The notes: generated from the letters alone by a model not told the origin. 64,000 nt of DNA from Psychromonas sp. Urea-02u-13 (GCF_002835995.1 NZ_PJBZ01000054.1:1-64000), one strand, 5' to 3'; numbered from the stretch's first letter, positions 47,294-57,039 are shown. Translations and numbers: made by a program.

Positions 47294-47348
47294 TTCATCA
47301 AACATATTTAGTTAGTATATTCCGTTACATCGAAAACAAAGGTTCATC

Positions 47349-47849
47349 ATGGAAAATAAATTTACTCATATCAATCAAGATGGTAAAGCCAATATGGTTG
47401 ATGTGACAGAGAAAAGTGTTACCGTTCGCGAAGCGATTGCTGAAGCTTATATTGAGATGGCACCTGAAACATTGGCGTTAATCATAGGTGGCAATCACCA
47501 TAAAGGTGATGTGTTCGCGACAGCACGTATTGCTGGCATTATGGCGGCTAAAAAAACATCGGATCTTATTCCGTTATGTCATCCATTAGCGCTGACAAAA
47601 GTAGAAGTTGAATTAACTGCTGAGCCAGAACTGAATCGTGTGCGTATTCAAAGCTTATGTAAATTATCTGGTAAAACAGGTGTTGAGATGGAAGCATTAA
47701 CGGCCGCTTCTGTGGCGGCGCTGACGATTTACGATATGTGCAAAGCAGTGCAAAAAGATATGATCATTTCACAAGTTAAATTACTTGAGAAAACCGGTGG
47801 TAAATCAGGCCATTTTAAAGCAGCAAGCAATATGGAAAGTAAGGCATGA
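47349..47849 (+). CDS. moaC: Cyclic pyranopterin monophosphate synthase MoaC
   Basis: It turns the MoaA product into cyclic pyranopterin monophosphate. Motifs are [46 protein letters not shown] and [26 protein letters not shown], with the catalytic Lys and Asp regions intact. Length 166 is normal. The next gene, moaD, overlaps it by 4 nt, so moaCDE are translationally coupled. Confidence 0.96.
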   Translation: MENKFTHINQDGKANMVDVTEKSVTVREAIAEAYIEMAPETLALIIGGNHHKGDVFATARIAGIMAAKKTSDLIPLCHPLALTKVEVELTAEPELNRVRIQSLCKLSGKTGVEMEALTAASVAALTIYDMCKAVQKDMIISQVKLLEKTGGKSGHFKAASNMESKA

Positions 47850-48094
47850 TTAAAGTTCTATTTTTTGCGCAATTGCGCGACCAACTCGGTGTGTCTGAAT
47901 TAAGTGTCAGCAGCGATGAAAATCCAAACGTACAAGTATTATTAAACAATTTAAAAAACAAAGATGAACAGTGGGAAAAACTACTTTCAAGAGCGACATT
48001 AATGGTAGCTGTTAATCAAACCATTAGTAATAAAACCGCTACTTTGTCGAGTGGTGACGAAGTTGCTTTCTTTCCCCCTGTGACGGGTGGCTAG
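47846..48094 (+). CDS. moaD: Molybdopterin synthase sulfur carrier subunit MoaD
   Basis: An 82-residue ubiquitin-like carrier that ends in the Gly-Gly (FPPVTGG) which is thiocarboxylated by MoeB. It provides the dithiolene sulfurs through MoaE. It overlaps moaC and abuts moaE. No moeB is present in this window. Confidence 0.95.
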   Translation: MIKVLFFAQLRDQLGVSELSVSSDENPNVQVLLNNLKNKDEQWEKLLSRATLMVAVNQTISNKTATLSSGDEVAFFPPVTGG

Positions 48095-48547
48095 ATGATA
48101 AAAGTTCAAACTGAAGATTTTAATCAACAAGTTCAATATGATCGATTGCGCCAAGCAAGCCATACGGGCGCCGTTGTGACCTTTACTGGTTTAGTGCGTG
48201 ATATTAATCAAGGTGAGAAGATAAGTGCGTTGACGCTTGAGCATTACCCTGCAATGACTGAAAAAGCCTTAGCTGATATTGTTGAACAAGCGAAGTTACG
48301 TTGGTCCATCATCAATGCGACGGTTATTCATCGTGTGGGTGAATTACAGTTATTGGATCAAATTGTTTTTGTGGGTGTGGCAAGTCTTCATCGTGGTGAT
48401 GCATTTGCTGCTTGTGAATTTATAATGGACTACTTAAAAACACAGGCGCCATTTTGGAAAAAAGAAACCAACAGTGTTGGTGAATCTTATTGGGTTGATG
48501 CCCGTGAAAGTGATCAAACGGCACTCTCTAAATGGGATATTGTGTGA
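48095..48547 (+). CDS. moaE: Molybdopterin synthase catalytic subunit MoaE
   Basis: The large subunit of molybdopterin synthase. Conserved parts are GAVVTFTGLVRD, LTLEHYPAMTEKAL, HRVGELQLLDQIVFVGVASLHRGDAFAAC and the catalytic Lys region LKTQAPFWKKE. Length 150 is typical. The ATG directly follows the moaD stop, and its stop overlaps the modA start. Confidence 0.95.
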   Translation: MIKVQTEDFNQQVQYDRLRQASHTGAVVTFTGLVRDINQGEKISALTLEHYPAMTEKALADIVEQAKLRWSIINATVIHRVGELQLLDQIVFVGVASLHRGDAFAACEFIMDYLKTQAPFWKKETNSVGESYWVDARESDQTALSKWDIV

Positions 48548-49257
48548 AACAGTTAGTTGCTCTTTTATTGCTTTGTTTTATCTTGCCAGCGCATGCTTCG
48601 TTGAAGGTAGCGGTTGCGAGTAATTTTAAAGTCACATTGAGTGAAATTATTGATTTATATGCACAACAATCTGATCAAAAAGTATTAATTTCAAGTGGCT
48701 CTACGGGCATTTTATATAATCAGATCAAACACGGCGCTCCCTTTGACCTGTTTTTATCTGCTGATAAAGAAAGAGCCCAATTGATTGAACAATCCAAATT
48801 AGGTATCAAGGGATCTCGTTTTACTTACGCACGTGGTAAGTTGGCTTTTTGGGTGCCGAAAAGTGATACAGAAGTTAACAAACAAAGTCTGATTGATTTT
48901 GAAGGACATGTTGCCATTGCTAACCCTAAACTTGCTCCCTACGGCCTTGCCACTCAACAAGCATTGCAGAAGTTTAAGTTATGGAATAAGTTTTCTTATA
49001 TAAAAGGCAATAATATTGCTCAAGCCTATCAATTTATCGATACCGGCAATATCGGTGCAGGTTTTGTCGCACAGACATTATTATTACAAAATAATGAAAG
49101 CCAATATTATCTGTTACCCATTGATAGCTATCTGCCAATTTTACAACAAGGTGTGATGTTATCAGGCAGTAAAAATAAACAAGCGCTACAAGACTTTGTC
49201 GACTTTTTACAATCTGATGCTATTCAGGATTTGATACGCCAAAAAGGGTACTTATAA
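48544..49257 (+). CDS. modA: Molybdate-binding periplasmic protein ModA
   Basis: The substrate-binding protein of the molybdate ABC transporter. A signal peptide (KQLVALLLLCFILPAHA) precedes AVASNFKVTLSEI, SSGSTGILYNQI and PYGLATQQALQ, all typical of ModA. I chose the GTG at 48544, which overlaps the moaE stop as GTGA and opens the signal peptide cleanly; an ATG 12 nt upstream lies further in moaE. ModB and ModC follow. Confidence 0.94.
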   Translation: MKQLVALLLLCFILPAHASLKVAVASNFKVTLSEIIDLYAQQSDQKVLISSGSTGILYNQIKHGAPFDLFLSADKERAQLIEQSKLGIKGSRFTYARGKLAFWVPKSDTEVNKQSLIDFEGHVAIANPKLAPYGLATQQALQKFKLWNKFSYIKGNNIAQAYQFIDTGNIGAGFVAQTLLLQNNESQYYLLPIDSYLPILQQGVMLSGSKNKQALQDFVDFLQSDAIQDLIRQKGYL

Positions 49258-49330
49258 CCATGACTTATAACTATAACTATGATTTCTAAGCATGACTGCT
49301 AACTATGGCTTCTCACGATGATTTATAAAT

Positions 49331-50017
49331 ATGCTCAGTGAACTTGATCTAAGCGCCATCTATTTAACGTTAAAACTTGCGAGTTTAACAACGCTGACCT
49401 TATTAATAATTTCGCCTCCGCTTGCCTGGTGGCTCGCGCGTAGTAAATTGTTTTTTAGACCCTTTATCGAATCGCTGGTGGCATTACCCTTAGTATTACC
49501 GCCTACTGTATTAGGATTTTACCTTCTACTTTCATTTTCTCCTGACAGTTATTTTGGGGCTTTTTGGATACAATTAACCGGCAGTGGTTTAGCCTTTTCT
49601 TTTGCCGGACTGTTAATCGCCTCTGTTATCTATTCATTACCTTTTGTTGTACAGCCTCTGCAAAGTGCTTTTGTAAACCTAGATAAAAACTATTTAGAAG
49701 TGGCGTCAACCTTAGGTTTTAGTCCTATTAAAACCTTTTATAAAGTCGTTTTCCCGATGACCTTGCCCAGTTTTATTATTGCTGGCGCATTAGGGTTTGC
49801 ACATACCATTGGTGAATTTGGCGTGGTATTGATGATTGGGGGAAATATCCCTGGTGAGACACAGGTATTGTCGATTACGCTGTTTGATCATGTTGAAACA
49901 TTACAGTACGAACAAGCGCATTTACTGTCTATATCACTGCTCATTTTCTCAATGTCTTTACTCATCTTAATTTACGGTGTGCTTCAAAAACGCCAGAAGC
50001 GATTAAACGATGCCTAA
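49331..50017 (+). CDS. modB: Molybdate ABC transporter permease ModB
   Basis: The inner-membrane permease for molybdate, 228 residues with about five transmembrane segments. The EAA loop that contacts ModC reads EVASTLGFSPIKTFYKVVFP, followed by GFAHTIGEFGVVLMIGGNIPGETQ, which is diagnostic for ModB. The gap from modA (73 nt) is filled with short imperfect repeats of the type aactat/tgactt. It overlaps modC by 8 nt. Confidence 0.95.
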   Translation: MLSELDLSAIYLTLKLASLTTLTLLIISPPLAWWLARSKLFFRPFIESLVALPLVLPPTVLGFYLLLSFSPDSYFGAFWIQLTGSGLAFSFAGLLIASVIYSLPFVVQPLQSAFVNLDKNYLEVASTLGFSPIKTFYKVVFPMTLPSFIIAGALGFAHTIGEFGVVLMIGGNIPGETQVLSITLFDHVETLQYEQAHLLSISLLIFSMSLLILIYGVLQKRQKRLNDA

Positions 50018-51068
50018 TAATATGCTTAAATTTACGCTCTGCAAAGCAGGGTTATTTAATTTTGCTGCTGAGATTAATTTAGCGGGCGTTTGTGGCGTTT
50101 TTGGCGACTCTGGCGCGGGTAAAACCTCACTAGTACGTGCCCTAATTGGATTAGATGAACAATTTATTGGCTCAGTTAATTTTAATAATAACGTTTGGCA
50201 AGATGACAAACATTTTGTCAAAACAGAGCATCGTCAAATTGGTATGGTATTTCAGGAACCTCGTTTGTTTCCCCATTTAGATGCCTTAGGAAACCTAACG
50301 TTAGCGCACAATAAACGCAGTCTATATACGATAGAGACACTGGCTAAGTTACTGGATTTTGAAAACCTACTTGATAAAAAAACGATTGCCCTCTCAGGAG
50401 GTCAAAAGCAGCGTATCGCGATTGCACGTGCTATTTTAACCGCGCCCCAATTGTTAATCATGGATGAGCCACTTTCATCACTTGATGCGCATAGCCGTGC
50501 GTTACTGTTACCGTTTATCAAGCGCTTAGCCAAGCAGATTCCTATTTTATATATTACCCATTCGATGCAAGAGCTCTTTTATTTGGCCAATAATATGTTA
50601 TTGATTAATGACGGGAAAATAGAAGCGGTAGGGGACCCTCAAAAATTATTTATTGACCCTAGGTTAAGCTTAGTAAAGCACGCTCATTCTGGTTTGTTGC
50701 TTAATGTAACGTGTTTATCGTGGGATGAAACACATGCGATGTTGCAGGGTAAAGTTGATGGTCAGGCTATATATCTCGCCATGGATAAACCTGTTGAGCA
50801 AGAAATTTTACAGATAAAGGTAGAAAGCAAAGACGTTATCATTGCAACGCAACAATTCCCGCATAGTTCATTACAAAACTGTTTTACTAGCGAGGTGGAA
50901 CAAATAGAACAGATATCAGCCAGTCATATATTGTTAACGCTGAATCTTGGAAAGCAAAAATTATTAGCCAAAATAACAGCTAAGTCGTTGCAACAGTTAC
51001 AGTTGAAAGTAGGGCAATCTGTTTATAGTTATATTAAAGCGGTCAGTATTATTGGCGAGATAACCTAA
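50010..51068 (+). CDS. modC: Molybdate ABC transporter ATPase ModC
   Basis: The ATPase of the molybdate importer, 352 residues. Walker A GDSGAGKTSLVRAL, signature LSGGQKQRIAIARAIL, Walker B LLIMDEPLSSLD and the switch His (THSMQEL) are present. The C-terminal ~130 residues form the Mop/TOBE-like molybdate-binding domain (AKITAKSLQQLQLKVGQSVYSYIKAVSI) seen in regulated ModC proteins. It is the last gene of the moaCDE-modABC run. Confidence 0.95.
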   Translation: MPNNMLKFTLCKAGLFNFAAEINLAGVCGVFGDSGAGKTSLVRALIGLDEQFIGSVNFNNNVWQDDKHFVKTEHRQIGMVFQEPRLFPHLDALGNLTLAHNKRSLYTIETLAKLLDFENLLDKKTIALSGGQKQRIAIARAILTAPQLLIMDEPLSSLDAHSRALLLPFIKRLAKQIPILYITHSMQELFYLANNMLLINDGKIEAVGDPQKLFIDPRLSLVKHAHSGLLLNVTCLSWDETHAMLQGKVDGQAIYLAMDKPVEQEILQIKVESKDVIIATQQFPHSSLQNCFTSEVEQIEQISASHILLTLNLGKQKLLAKITAKSLQQLQLKVGQSVYSYIKAVSIIGEIT

Positions 51069-51185
51069 TCATTTTTAATTCATTCCTTCAAAGCTAAATC
51101 TTTAGTCAAACTTTAAGTTACCCCATTTACTTGGTAGTGATTATCAATTACATTGTATTGTAACCTGATAAACAATGGAATGCTA

Positions 51186-51920
51186 ATGAGTCACTTTAAA
51201 CACCTTAATGCACGTCAACTACTCGAATTAATGGAAACAAAACGTTACGGGGCTGAATATCAGCCGATTGTATCAACAGTGGATGGGCGAATTTTTGCTT
51301 ATGAATGTCTTTCTCGTTTTTATAAAGCGGATGGTCAGACTATCCCCCCAGATTTAGTTTACGCTTCATTACATGACAACCCTTTGAGCCTTTTTCAAGT
51401 AGAGTACGAACAAAAAAAATTACAACTTTCCTATGCGCCACACAGCGCCAATATATTTGTGAACCTGGATCAGGACTCTTACTCGGCATCCGGATTGTTA
51501 GACAGTAATAATCCTTTTGTGGCGTTGTTTAAAAATTATAATAAAGCGAATGTTATCGTAGAACTTATTGAAAACTCGGAATTAAGTGATGCTGTAATGA
51601 GTTTGTCGATGATTGATAACTTATCAAAAAATAACATTAGCACTGCTATTGATGATTTATTTAATCCACAATCAATGCTGTCAACGTCCGTTGTTCAGAT
51701 GGTGGATTATATTAAGCTTGATAAATACGTCATTAAAAAACGCCACAGTAAAAATTTTATGCCCTTAGTCAACGCGATGATCTCTTATGCGCACGAAACA
51801 GGGAAAAAAATCATTTTAGAAGGGGTGGAAACACTAGAAGATCTCACTTTTGCAAAACAGATTGGTGCGGATTATGTGCAGGGTTTTTTATATAAAAAAT
51901 TATTTAATAATGTTACCTGA
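51186..51920 (+). CDS. Stand-alone EAL-domain protein
   Basis: About 244 residues, almost entirely an EAL c-di-GMP phosphodiesterase domain, with no membrane segment. The signature Glu is present as YECLSRF, and NLDQ, ELIENS, KLDKYV and EGVETLED, QGFLY follow in the right order; however the loop-6 motif DDFGxG reads DDLFNP. It might be a weak or regulated enzyme, or an effector. I chose the ATG at 51186, 6 nt after GGA; upstream starts at 51153 (TTG) and 51180 (ATG) are in frame. It converges with the protease gene through a shared hairpin. Confidence 0.82.
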   Translation: MSHFKHLNARQLLELMETKRYGAEYQPIVSTVDGRIFAYECLSRFYKADGQTIPPDLVYASLHDNPLSLFQVEYEQKKLQLSYAPHSANIFVNLDQDSYSASGLLDSNNPFVALFKNYNKANVIVELIENSELSDAVMSLSMIDNLSKNNISTAIDDLFNPQSMLSTSVVQMVDYIKLDKYVIKKRHSKNFMPLVNAMISYAHETGKKIILEGVETLEDLTFAKQIGADYVQGFLYKKLFNNVT

Positions 51921-51929
51921 GAGCGAAAG

Positions 51930-51958
51930 CGAATGATCAATAAAACATTGATCATTCG
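51930..51958. terminator. Shared terminator of the convergent EAL and protease genes
   Basis: A 12-bp perfect stem (cgaatgatcaat / attgatcattcg) with a 5-nt loop lies between the stops. It overlaps neither gene. Confidence 0.75.
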
Positions 51959-52915
51959 TTATGGGGAGTCAAAAATATACTGCTTCACTTGAGCAAGTGT
52001 CATATGCCCGCTTGAGTGAGCGACATCTTTGTCTACCATTAAATGGGGTTTAAAGCCGTAACAACGCTCATTCTTACGTAAACCAAAAGTTGAATTAAAG
52101 CCTTGATTCACCGTTATCGCGATAAGGTCGCCTGTTTCAACATCAAATAATGGACCACCAGAATTTCCCTGTAATGTTTCAATATTGGTGGTCATATAAT
52201 AAGGGCTGGCCATCTCTTTTAGCGTGCCGTTAGTATTTTGCTTTAAAGATAAACCCAGTGGATAACCGACGGATATCGCCTTTCGTCCAGAGAAGAACGG
52301 GGTGAAGTTAATATTAAAAGCAATGTAACCCTCGACCTCAGCCTCCAGTTCAAGCAATGCAATATCTCGATAATTTGAATAATCGTGCATATCAGGAGGT
52401 AGGGGACCCACTCCAATTTTTTGGCGCTGACGATTAATGGTATTACGTTCAAAGGAATAGCCGCTTCGGATTAATTCAAAATTTTTAAAAATGACTCGTT
52501 GTACTTTGTAACCTTTCTTTAATGCTAGGTTGTCACCATTTTGGTAATTAAAAAACCATGTTTTAGAAAATATATTCTTATCAACGCAATGGCCCGCTGT
52601 CGCCACAAGATTTGGTTTAAGTAAGACACCGCTGCAGGTGCCAATTGCGATTTGCTTGATAAAAGGGACATCTTCACAGACATTGCGGTTTTTGGTGTTG
52701 TTATAAAATATAGAAAGAATACGATCTGCTAACAGGGTTTTTTTATGGATATTATTATCATCAACTAAAATACCGGTATTAGTCAGCATATGTTTGTACT
52801 GAAGGGTGTGTGTATTACTATTTTTGAAATCAATAACGCGATTTTCACTCAGCCTCTCTGCACATAATTGCAGTGAAAAGAGTAACAATAGGATCGCACT
52901 TAAAAATTTATTCAT
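51959..52915 (-). CDS. Secreted trypsin-like serine protease
   Basis: A 318-residue S1-family protease with a signal peptide (MNKFLSAILLLLFSLQLCA). The catalytic triad is visible: His in LVATAGHCVD, Asp in YRDIALLELE and Ser in TLQGNSGGPLFD. The spacing and the single domain resemble V8/glutamyl endopeptidase-like proteins more than digestive trypsins. No C-terminal PDZ domain, so not DegP/DegS. It may act in the periplasm or be exported. Its upstream region (52916-53125) holds nothing else I can recognise. Confidence 0.85.
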   Translation of the reverse strand: MNKFLSAILLLLFSLQLCAERLSENRVIDFKNSNTHTLQYKHMLTNTGILVDDNNIHKKTLLADRILSIFYNNTKNRNVCEDVPFIKQIAIGTCSGVLLKPNLVATAGHCVDKNIFSKTWFFNYQNGDNLALKKGYKVQRVIFKNFELIRSGYSFERNTINRQRQKIGVGPLPPDMHDYSNYRDIALLELEAEVEGYIAFNINFTPFFSGRKAISVGYPLGLSLKQNTNGTLKEMASPYYMTTNIETLQGNSGGPLFDVETGDLIAITVNQGFNSTFGLRKNERCYGFKPHLMVDKDVAHSSGHMTLAQVKQYIFDSP

Positions 52916-53125
52916 TTAAAAAGCATACGTTCGATTCGCAAAAAATCCAGTAACATTTTTTTGGTTTTTTAAAAATACATTTAAGTATAAACTGTGAGGT
53001 GTGTTTTGTATTTAAGTGCTTTAAAGGCTAAGCGAATGTAAATAAAGCAATCTTTACTATATACCTATTAATTATTAGCAGTATTATGTAATAAGATTAA
53101 TTCATTAAAATAATTAGGAAATGTT

Positions 53126-53470
53126 ATGAAAACAATTACACAAGTAAAAAGAAGTAACCGTCTTGATAAAAAACTTTATGTTGGTAAGTACGCTGTATTA
53201 GGCTTTGATGTTTCATTTAAATTTGCCGATCTTGATGAGCAAGCTTTTGATCGTTTTTTTGCTGATATAGTGACATTTGTTGATTCGCGTAATCTTATTA
53301 TGGGCGGTGCCGGTGGTACGCAAAGTTTTACTATCTTCATCAGCAGCTACGGCCGTTACCTAAGTGCAACAGACGAAGACCGTAGCGCATTTGAGCAATG
53401 GTTAGCAGGTTATGAATTCATTATTGATAGTTCTGTTGCGCCTCTTTCAGATGCATATTACGGTCAGTAA
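53126..53470 (+). CDS. YggL-like protein (DUF469)
   Basis: A 114-residue protein resembling YggL, a ribosome-associated protein of the DUF469 family: the start RSNRLDKKLYVGKYAVLGFDVSFKF, the FDRFFADIVTFVDSRNLIMGGAGG loop and the acidic C-terminal region. It is single-copy here and has its own terminator. The similarity is moderate, so the assignment is probable, not certain. Confidence 0.75.
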   Translation: MKTITQVKRSNRLDKKLYVGKYAVLGFDVSFKFADLDEQAFDRFFADIVTFVDSRNLIMGGAGGTQSFTIFISSYGRYLSATDEDRSAFEQWLAGYEFIIDSSVAPLSDAYYGQ

Positions 53471-53487
53471 TAAACACTTATTTTATA

Positions 53488-53526
53488 ATCCTTAACTTTT
53501 CTATAAAATAAGTTAAGGATTTCTTT
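53488..53526 (+). terminator. Rho-independent terminator after the YggL-like gene
   Basis: The stem atccttaactt (53488-53498) / aagttaaggat (53510-53520) is followed by ttcttt. Confidence 0.75.
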
Positions 53527-53582
53527 GTAAATGTCGATAACTATCAAAGGTGATAATTTTTTCGAGCGTATTGGAGAGTAGC

Positions 53583-54701
53583 ATGAAAGTAGATATGCAA
53601 AATTTTCAGCCTTTAGCGATGTTTAATCAATTGACACAAGGTAATGTGAAAATTGCTTCAGATGCAAAGGCTCTTAACGATAACCATATTGATAAAAATA
53701 ATGTTGCTGCCAATGTTGTTAATAATCGATTAAATGAAGCGCTGGGGTTGCCTGCACAAGGGGCAAACAAAGACGTGACTGTTTTTGACTTTGAGACGGT
53801 GACTAAGAATATTCTTAACGTTGTTACCGGTGCAATCAACAACGCTAAAAATAATGGTGCAACGGAAGGCGAGTTAAATAAGATGCTTTCCGATGCGCAA
53901 AAAGGCATGAAAGAAGGCCTTAATGGTGCTTCAAAAGAGCTTGCTGAACTTGGATTATTAACGAGTAATATTAAACAAGGTATTGATGAAACTGCGAAGC
54001 AACTTACAAGCGGTTTAAATACCTTTGCTGATGAAATTTTGGCTAATACTGACTCCCCGCCAATGGGGTTAACTAGCTATAAAGAAGCCAGCCATTATAA
54101 TTTAACCAAAGACGCCTCTTTTAAATTCATTACTAAAGAGGGTGATCAAGTTAATATTACCTTTAACTCTGAGTACCTGCAGCAGAACGTATCCGTTTCC
54201 AATTTGACTGAAAATGGTTTAAATCACGCCTCTTCCCAAAAAACAAGCTCTCAGACTGCCTTTTCCTTTGAGGTAAATGGCGAGCTAAATGAAGATGAAC
54301 AGCAGACCATCAATAAATTGCTTGGTAGTTTACAAAATGTCAGTGATCTATTCTTTAATGGCGACCTGGAAGACGCTTTTGATGAAGCGCAAACTATCTC
54401 GATGGACCCAACACATTTAGCCGCGTTTTCGATGGATCTTAATCGGAGCGAAACGGTCGCCTCTATTAAAGAATACCAAAAAGTGATGCCAGGAAAAGAG
54501 CTTGCGCAGAATTTCAGGCCTATTAATGATGAGTTAACGCAAGCATACGAGCAAGCAAAGCCTTTTGCTATTGAAGAACATCTTACTGAATTACTTCAGT
54601 GGTTAGCACCGGATGACAAAGAATCAGATAATTTATTGGAGTACAGTGAGTCTGTCTTTGAACAATTAGCTAATTTAGCGTCTCAACGTGAAAATAGATG
54701 A
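53583..54701 (+). CDS. Hypothetical protein, DUF5610-like
   Basis: A 372-residue soluble protein without signal peptide. An N-terminal region (VFDFETVTKNILNVVTGAINNAK, then EGELNKMLSDAQKGMKEGLNGASKELAELGLLT) resembles the DUF5610 family of marine gammaproteobacteria; the rest is acidic and low in aromatic residues, with no recognised fold. I chose the ATG at 53583, after a GGAGAG box, rather than an upstream ATT. Its role is unknown; it has no obvious operon partner. Confidence 0.7.
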   Translation: MKVDMQNFQPLAMFNQLTQGNVKIASDAKALNDNHIDKNNVAANVVNNRLNEALGLPAQGANKDVTVFDFETVTKNILNVVTGAINNAKNNGATEGELNKMLSDAQKGMKEGLNGASKELAELGLLTSNIKQGIDETAKQLTSGLNTFADEILANTDSPPMGLTSYKEASHYNLTKDASFKFITKEGDQVNITFNSEYLQQNVSVSNLTENGLNHASSQKTSSQTAFSFEVNGELNEDEQQTINKLLGSLQNVSDLFFNGDLEDAFDEAQTISMDPTHLAAFSMDLNRSETVASIKEYQKVMPGKELAQNFRPINDELTQAYEQAKPFAIEEHLTELLQWLAPDDKESDNLLEYSESVFEQLANLASQRENR

Positions 54702-54864
54702 CAATTTAGTCATTGATTTAACTAATATTTTACAGAGTTGTTGTTGATTTAAAAAAACACAAAGCGTACTCTTTAATTATATCGGCTTCAATGTCGATAT
54801 GGTCATGTATTTGGCTAAGCATACGGAAATGCTTAATTAGTCAGGGATAAACGGCAATGTGTGA

Positions 54865-55028
54865 TAATACCAACTGAATTTAATTTTTGATCAGCCTTGC
54901 TGGTTAAAATGAACGCTATCTGCGTTATGAATATTGAAAGGAGAATAACTACTTCCTGCAACTCATGCCTTGATAGCCCTCATTTTTCCTGCGCAATACA
55001 AGATCACATATTTAATACACTTGGTATA
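54865..55028 (+). mobile_element. MITE-like element, family B, copy 3
   Basis: The ends are ataataccaact and acttggtata. It shares long blocks with the copy at 44495 (cttgctggttaaaa, catttttcctgcgcaata, gatca). It fills most of the 464-nt gap before the chitinase gene. The remaining 137 nt up to the gene should carry its promoter. Confidence 0.7.
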
Positions 55029-55165
55029 AGGATTATTAACCCTAATATTGCTATAAGTTAGCCTTTTTTGTTGAAACGTAAAGGGGCCTCCGGTTATATC
55101 TTACTTTTTACTCTTCTCCTCATTGCTTAGTTAAATCGTTCATTAATTTAACAAGGATGAGTTAA

Positions 55166-56959
55166 ATGTTTAAATTTAGTCCAGCGAAAAAAGCCGTTTC
55201 TATTGCGTTACTTTCTTCATCACTGACACTTCTCGCAAGTCATAGTGCGTTTGCTGCTGAGGGTGCTATCAGCGCTTTTGTACCAGGTAAAACAAAAGTA
55301 TCTAATGGTGATGTTGTTTCTTATAAAGGCGAATGTTTTAGTGCAAAACATAACCCTGGCACATGGGAAACACCAAGTGCTGCTTCATGGTTTTGGGATG
55401 TTAGCTCGTGCAATAACATCGTGACACCAACGGGAATACCGACACCTGTTATTATACCAACCCCCATTAGCACCCCAACACCTGTTGTTGTCGCGACACC
55501 ATTTATTGCAGGTAAAACAAAAGCAAAGAATGGCGATATTGTTAGTTATAAAGGCGAATGTTTTGTTGCTAAAAATAATCCCGGTACATGGGAGACACCA
55601 AGTGTTGCTTCATGGTTCTGGGAGCTGGCGGGTTGTGACAGTGTTGTCATTACACCCACGCCAGTTGTTATTACACCAACGCCAGTTTTCATTACGCCAA
55701 CACCGGTTGTAATTACGCCAACACCTATTGTGATTACACCCACGCCGGTTGTGATTACGCCAACACCTATACCGCCATTTACAGGCGAACTAAGTGTAAC
55801 GGAAGATGGTAACGGTGGTTTCTTAATTCCACGTGCACAATTATCAGCAATTGAAACAGAGCTAACGAGTGGCGAGTTATTTGATTTAATTCGTGCTGAC
55901 GCGGTAACACTCGATAATATTGCTGTTGAAGCCGTATTACCAATGCGTCTGGCGAACCCTGATAACGTGTTACGTGCTGAATCAATAATTGATAGCGCAC
56001 TATGGGAGTTCTTATTCCCAATACGTAATGAGGCTTATACTTACCGTCGTTTTTTACAGGCAATTGCTAAGTTCCCTGCGTTCTGTCGTACCTATGAAGA
56101 TGGTCGTGATTCAGACGCTATCTGTAAACGTTCAATGGCAACAATGTTTGCACACTTTACACAAGAAACGGGTGCGCATGCTCCTGGCTGGGAAGGTGCG
56201 AAGGGTAATCCCGAATGGCGTCAAGGTCTCTATTATCTCCGTGAGATGTATAAATCAGAATCGGATACAACAGGACCTTATAATGCGTGTTCAGGATGGC
56301 AAGGTGAGCGTTGGCCTTGTGCAAAAGATAAAAGCTACTTTGGTCGTGGTGCAAAACAGTTAAGTTGGAATTATAACTACGGTCCATTTTCTGAGGCGAT
56401 GTTTGGCGATAAAGATGTCTTGTTAGAAAATCCAGATTTGGTCGCTGATACTTGGTTAAATCTTGCTTCTGCCGTGTTCTTTTATGTTTACCCGCAGCCG
56501 CCTAAACCAAGCATGTTACATGTTATAGATGGAACGTGGCAGCCAAATGCAGCGGATAAAGCAGCTGGCATTGAGCATGGTTTTGGTGCAACTATTCAAA
56601 TCATCAATGGTGCATTTGAATGTAATAAAGGCACTACGTCTAATCAAGCGAAAAGTCGTATTGCTTATTACAAAGAGTTTTCAAACTACTTAAATCTTGA
56701 TATTTCTGCTGAGAAATTAGATTGTGCTGATATGAAAGCATTCAATACTGATGGTGCAGGCGCATTAATGATCAACTGGGATAAAGATTGGGGATGGGAT
56801 GCAAATACACCTGCCAACCATAGCTTCAAATGTAAACTCGCAGGTTACCAAACCGCTTATAGCGCTTGGGCAAGTGGTGATTATGAAATGTGTGTTGAAG
56901 ATAATTTTAATACGCAAGCAACCGATGGTAATGGCGTGATCATTCCTAAAGGTGAGTAA
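55166..56959 (+). CDS. GH19 chitinase with two chitin-binding modules
   Basis: A secreted 597-residue chitinase. After a signal peptide (ends near SHSAFA) come two ~40-residue carbohydrate-binding modules of CBM5/12 type (NGDVVSYKGECFSAKHNPGTWETP and its near-repeat), separated and followed by Thr-Pro-rich linkers; the second linker has six or so TPTPVVI units. The GH19 catalytic domain follows (about residues 210-597): general acid Glu in AHFTQETGAH, and YFGRGAKQLSWNYNYGPFS, the family's substrate motif. It hydrolyses chitin with inversion. A terminator lies just downstream. Confidence 0.92.
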   Translation: MFKFSPAKKAVSIALLSSSLTLLASHSAFAAEGAISAFVPGKTKVSNGDVVSYKGECFSAKHNPGTWETPSAASWFWDVSSCNNIVTPTGIPTPVIIPTPISTPTPVVVATPFIAGKTKAKNGDIVSYKGECFVAKNNPGTWETPSVASWFWELAGCDSVVITPTPVVITPTPVFITPTPVVITPTPIVITPTPVVITPTPIPPFTGELSVTEDGNGGFLIPRAQLSAIETELTSGELFDLIRADAVTLDNIAVEAVLPMRLANPDNVLRAESIIDSALWEFLFPIRNEAYTYRRFLQAIAKFPAFCRTYEDGRDSDAICKRSMATMFAHFTQETGAHAPGWEGAKGNPEWRQGLYYLREMYKSESDTTGPYNACSGWQGERWPCAKDKSYFGRGAKQLSWNYNYGPFSEAMFGDKDVLLENPDLVADTWLNLASAVFFYVYPQPPKPSMLHVIDGTWQPNAADKAAGIEHGFGATIQIINGAFECNKGTTSNQAKSRIAYYKEFSNYLNLDISAEKLDCADMKAFNTDGAGALMINWDKDWGWDANTPANHSFKCKLAGYQTAYSAWASGDYEMCVEDNFNTQATDGNGVIIPKGE

Positions 56960-56996
56960 TTAGCTCGCCGTTAACAAATGAACGTTAAGTGACAGC

Positions 56997-57032
56997 AAAG
57001 GCCAATATCATTTTATGATACTGGCCTTTTTT
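56997..57032. terminator. Terminator after the chitinase gene, likely bidirectional
   Basis: The stem aaaggccaatatca / tgatactggccttt (one mismatch) with a short tttta loop ends in a T-run; it also ends the convergent ytjB gene. Confidence 0.85.
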
Positions 57033-57039
57033 AATGCGT

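Noticed and set aside
55645-55770. Repeat array read as a DNA-level regulatory repeat.
   Set aside because: It is in frame and encodes a Thr-Pro linker of the chitinase.
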